35,535 nucleotides of DNA from contig JABDMW010000011.1 in NCBI GenBank assembly GCA_013001295.1, forward strand, positions 1 through 35,535, read 5' to 3'. This DNA is from Hyphomonadaceae bacterium. GTDB taxonomy: Bacteria; Pseudomonadota; Alphaproteobacteria; Caulobacterales; Maricaulaceae. The number at the start of each line of letters is the position of its first letter. Position 1 is the first letter of the stretch. Shown here one piece after another: positions 35,128-35,535 of this stretch. Both the position numbers and the translations under genes were made by a program. The notes below the pieces were generated by a model. It searched no databases. It saw only the letters and a program-made list of their open reading frames with translations, and was not told where the DNA came from.

Positions 35128-35535
35128 TTAGACGAACTTCTTAAGTATATTGAGGAGTTTTGAGGTCTTTTCAGTATACGGGGGAAACATCATTTTCCCG
35201 GAACTGAACCGGCTTTGGAAAAACACGCCCTTCATATGCGAGAATGTCCTGAACCCATCTTCACCATGATAAGCACCCATCCCTGACGGTCCAACACCAC
35301 CAAACGGAATATCTTCCTGAATTACGTGCCAGGCACAATCATTGATCGTCACTCCGCCGGAAATACTCTCGGTCAGGACTTTATCCCGTTTGTCTTTGTC
35401 TTCGCCCATCCAGTAAAGCGCTAATGGCCGATCTCTTTTCTGGATATAATCCAAAGATTCATCCAGTGTCTCGCTGGCGACAATCGGCAAAAGCGGGCCA
35501 AAAATTTCTTCCTGCATGATTTTCATGTCCGGCGT
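35128..35535 (-). CDS. Aldehyde dehydrogenase, C-terminal part (5' end outside window)
   Basis: The last 136 codons of an NAD(P)-dependent aldehyde dehydrogenase are visible; the catalytic Cys and Glu lie beyond the window. The segment KIMQEEIFGPLLPIV is the standard family motif near the active site, followed by PLALYWMG, SGGVTINDCAWH and PFGGVGPSGMGAYHGEDGF. The ending RFSSGKMMFPPYTEKTSKLL with a hydrophobic last helix resembles class 3 and coniferyl-aldehyde or AlkH-type enzymes acting on hydrophobic aldehydes. The frame is open to the right edge, so the ATG inside the window at 35526 is internal. It precedes the alcohol dehydrogenase gene with no gap. Confidence 0.95.
   Translation of the reverse strand, partial: TPDMKIMQEEIFGPLLPIVASETLDESLDYIQKRDRPLALYWMGEDKDKRDKVLTESISGGVTINDCAWHVIQEDIPFGGVGPSGMGAYHGEDGFRTFSHMKGVFFQSRFSSGKMMFPPYTEKTSKLLNILKKFV

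Noticed and set aside
1-35535. CRISPR array, IS element, prophage or defence island
   Set aside because: No regularly spaced repeats, transposase, phage or nuclease-helicase genes are present; nearly all genes belong to metabolic, envelope or housekeeping families.

Overview
This window reads as the chromosome of an alphaproteobacterium. The evidence is the C4-pathway 5-aminolevulinate synthase (hemA), a HemB of the metal-binding type without zinc cysteines, the rlpA / D-Ala-D-Ala carboxypeptidase / tmk / holB / tatD / MBL gene order, a TRAP transporter and moderate GC. The gene content would suit a free-living, probably marine heterotroph near the Hyphomonadaceae/Maricaulales or Parvularculales, but that placement is inference. 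I see no phage, IS element, CRISPR array or plasmid hallmark. Coding density is very high and no gene-free stretch exceeds 300 bases.

Layout: (1) 1-5.7 kb: the 3' part of an M48 metalloprotease, a two-domain M16 lipoprotein peptidase, an orphan 158-residue protein, and a convergent AmpG-like MFS permease. (2) 5.8-11.9 kb, minus strand: a DASS/SLC13 transporter with RCK-C domains, the N-degron transferase bpt, and a TRAP transporter (dctP, dctQ, dctM) whose binding protein keeps the ligand positions of 2-oxoacid-binding TakP. (3) 12-14.4 kb: a beta-hydroxyacid dehydrogenase overlapping an endonuclease/exonuclease/phosphatase protein, then a convergent NnrU-family membrane protein. (4) 14.4-17.5 kb: hemB and hemA diverge from a 156-base spacer; a QueD/PTPS-like protein without the usual catalytic Cys follows, and then a small acidic orphan. 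(5) 17.7-19.6 kb: a GT87-type membrane glycosyltransferase, a hexapeptide acyltransferase and tRNA-Ser(UGA). (6) 19.9-25.6 kb: rlpA, a strong UUCG terminator, then a tight run of D-Ala-D-Ala carboxypeptidase, tmk, holB, tatD-like and PhnP-like genes without the metG often found there.

The two most coherent systems are at the right end, both on the minus strand. At 25.8-29.8 kb is a complete Anbu locus: circularly permuted ATP-grasp, alpha-E protein, transglutaminase-like protease and the proteasome-like peptidase Anbu. Anbu must start at a TTG for its catalytic threonine to be N-terminal. At 29.9-35.5 kb a tightly spaced cluster encodes aldehyde dehydrogenase (partial), GMC alcohol dehydrogenase, a lipoprotein alkyl sulfatase and an AlkK-like acyl-CoA ligase. 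In reaction order these would convert an alkyl sulfate to fatty alcohol, aldehyde, acid and acyl-CoA, a plausible alkyl-sulfate catabolic operon.
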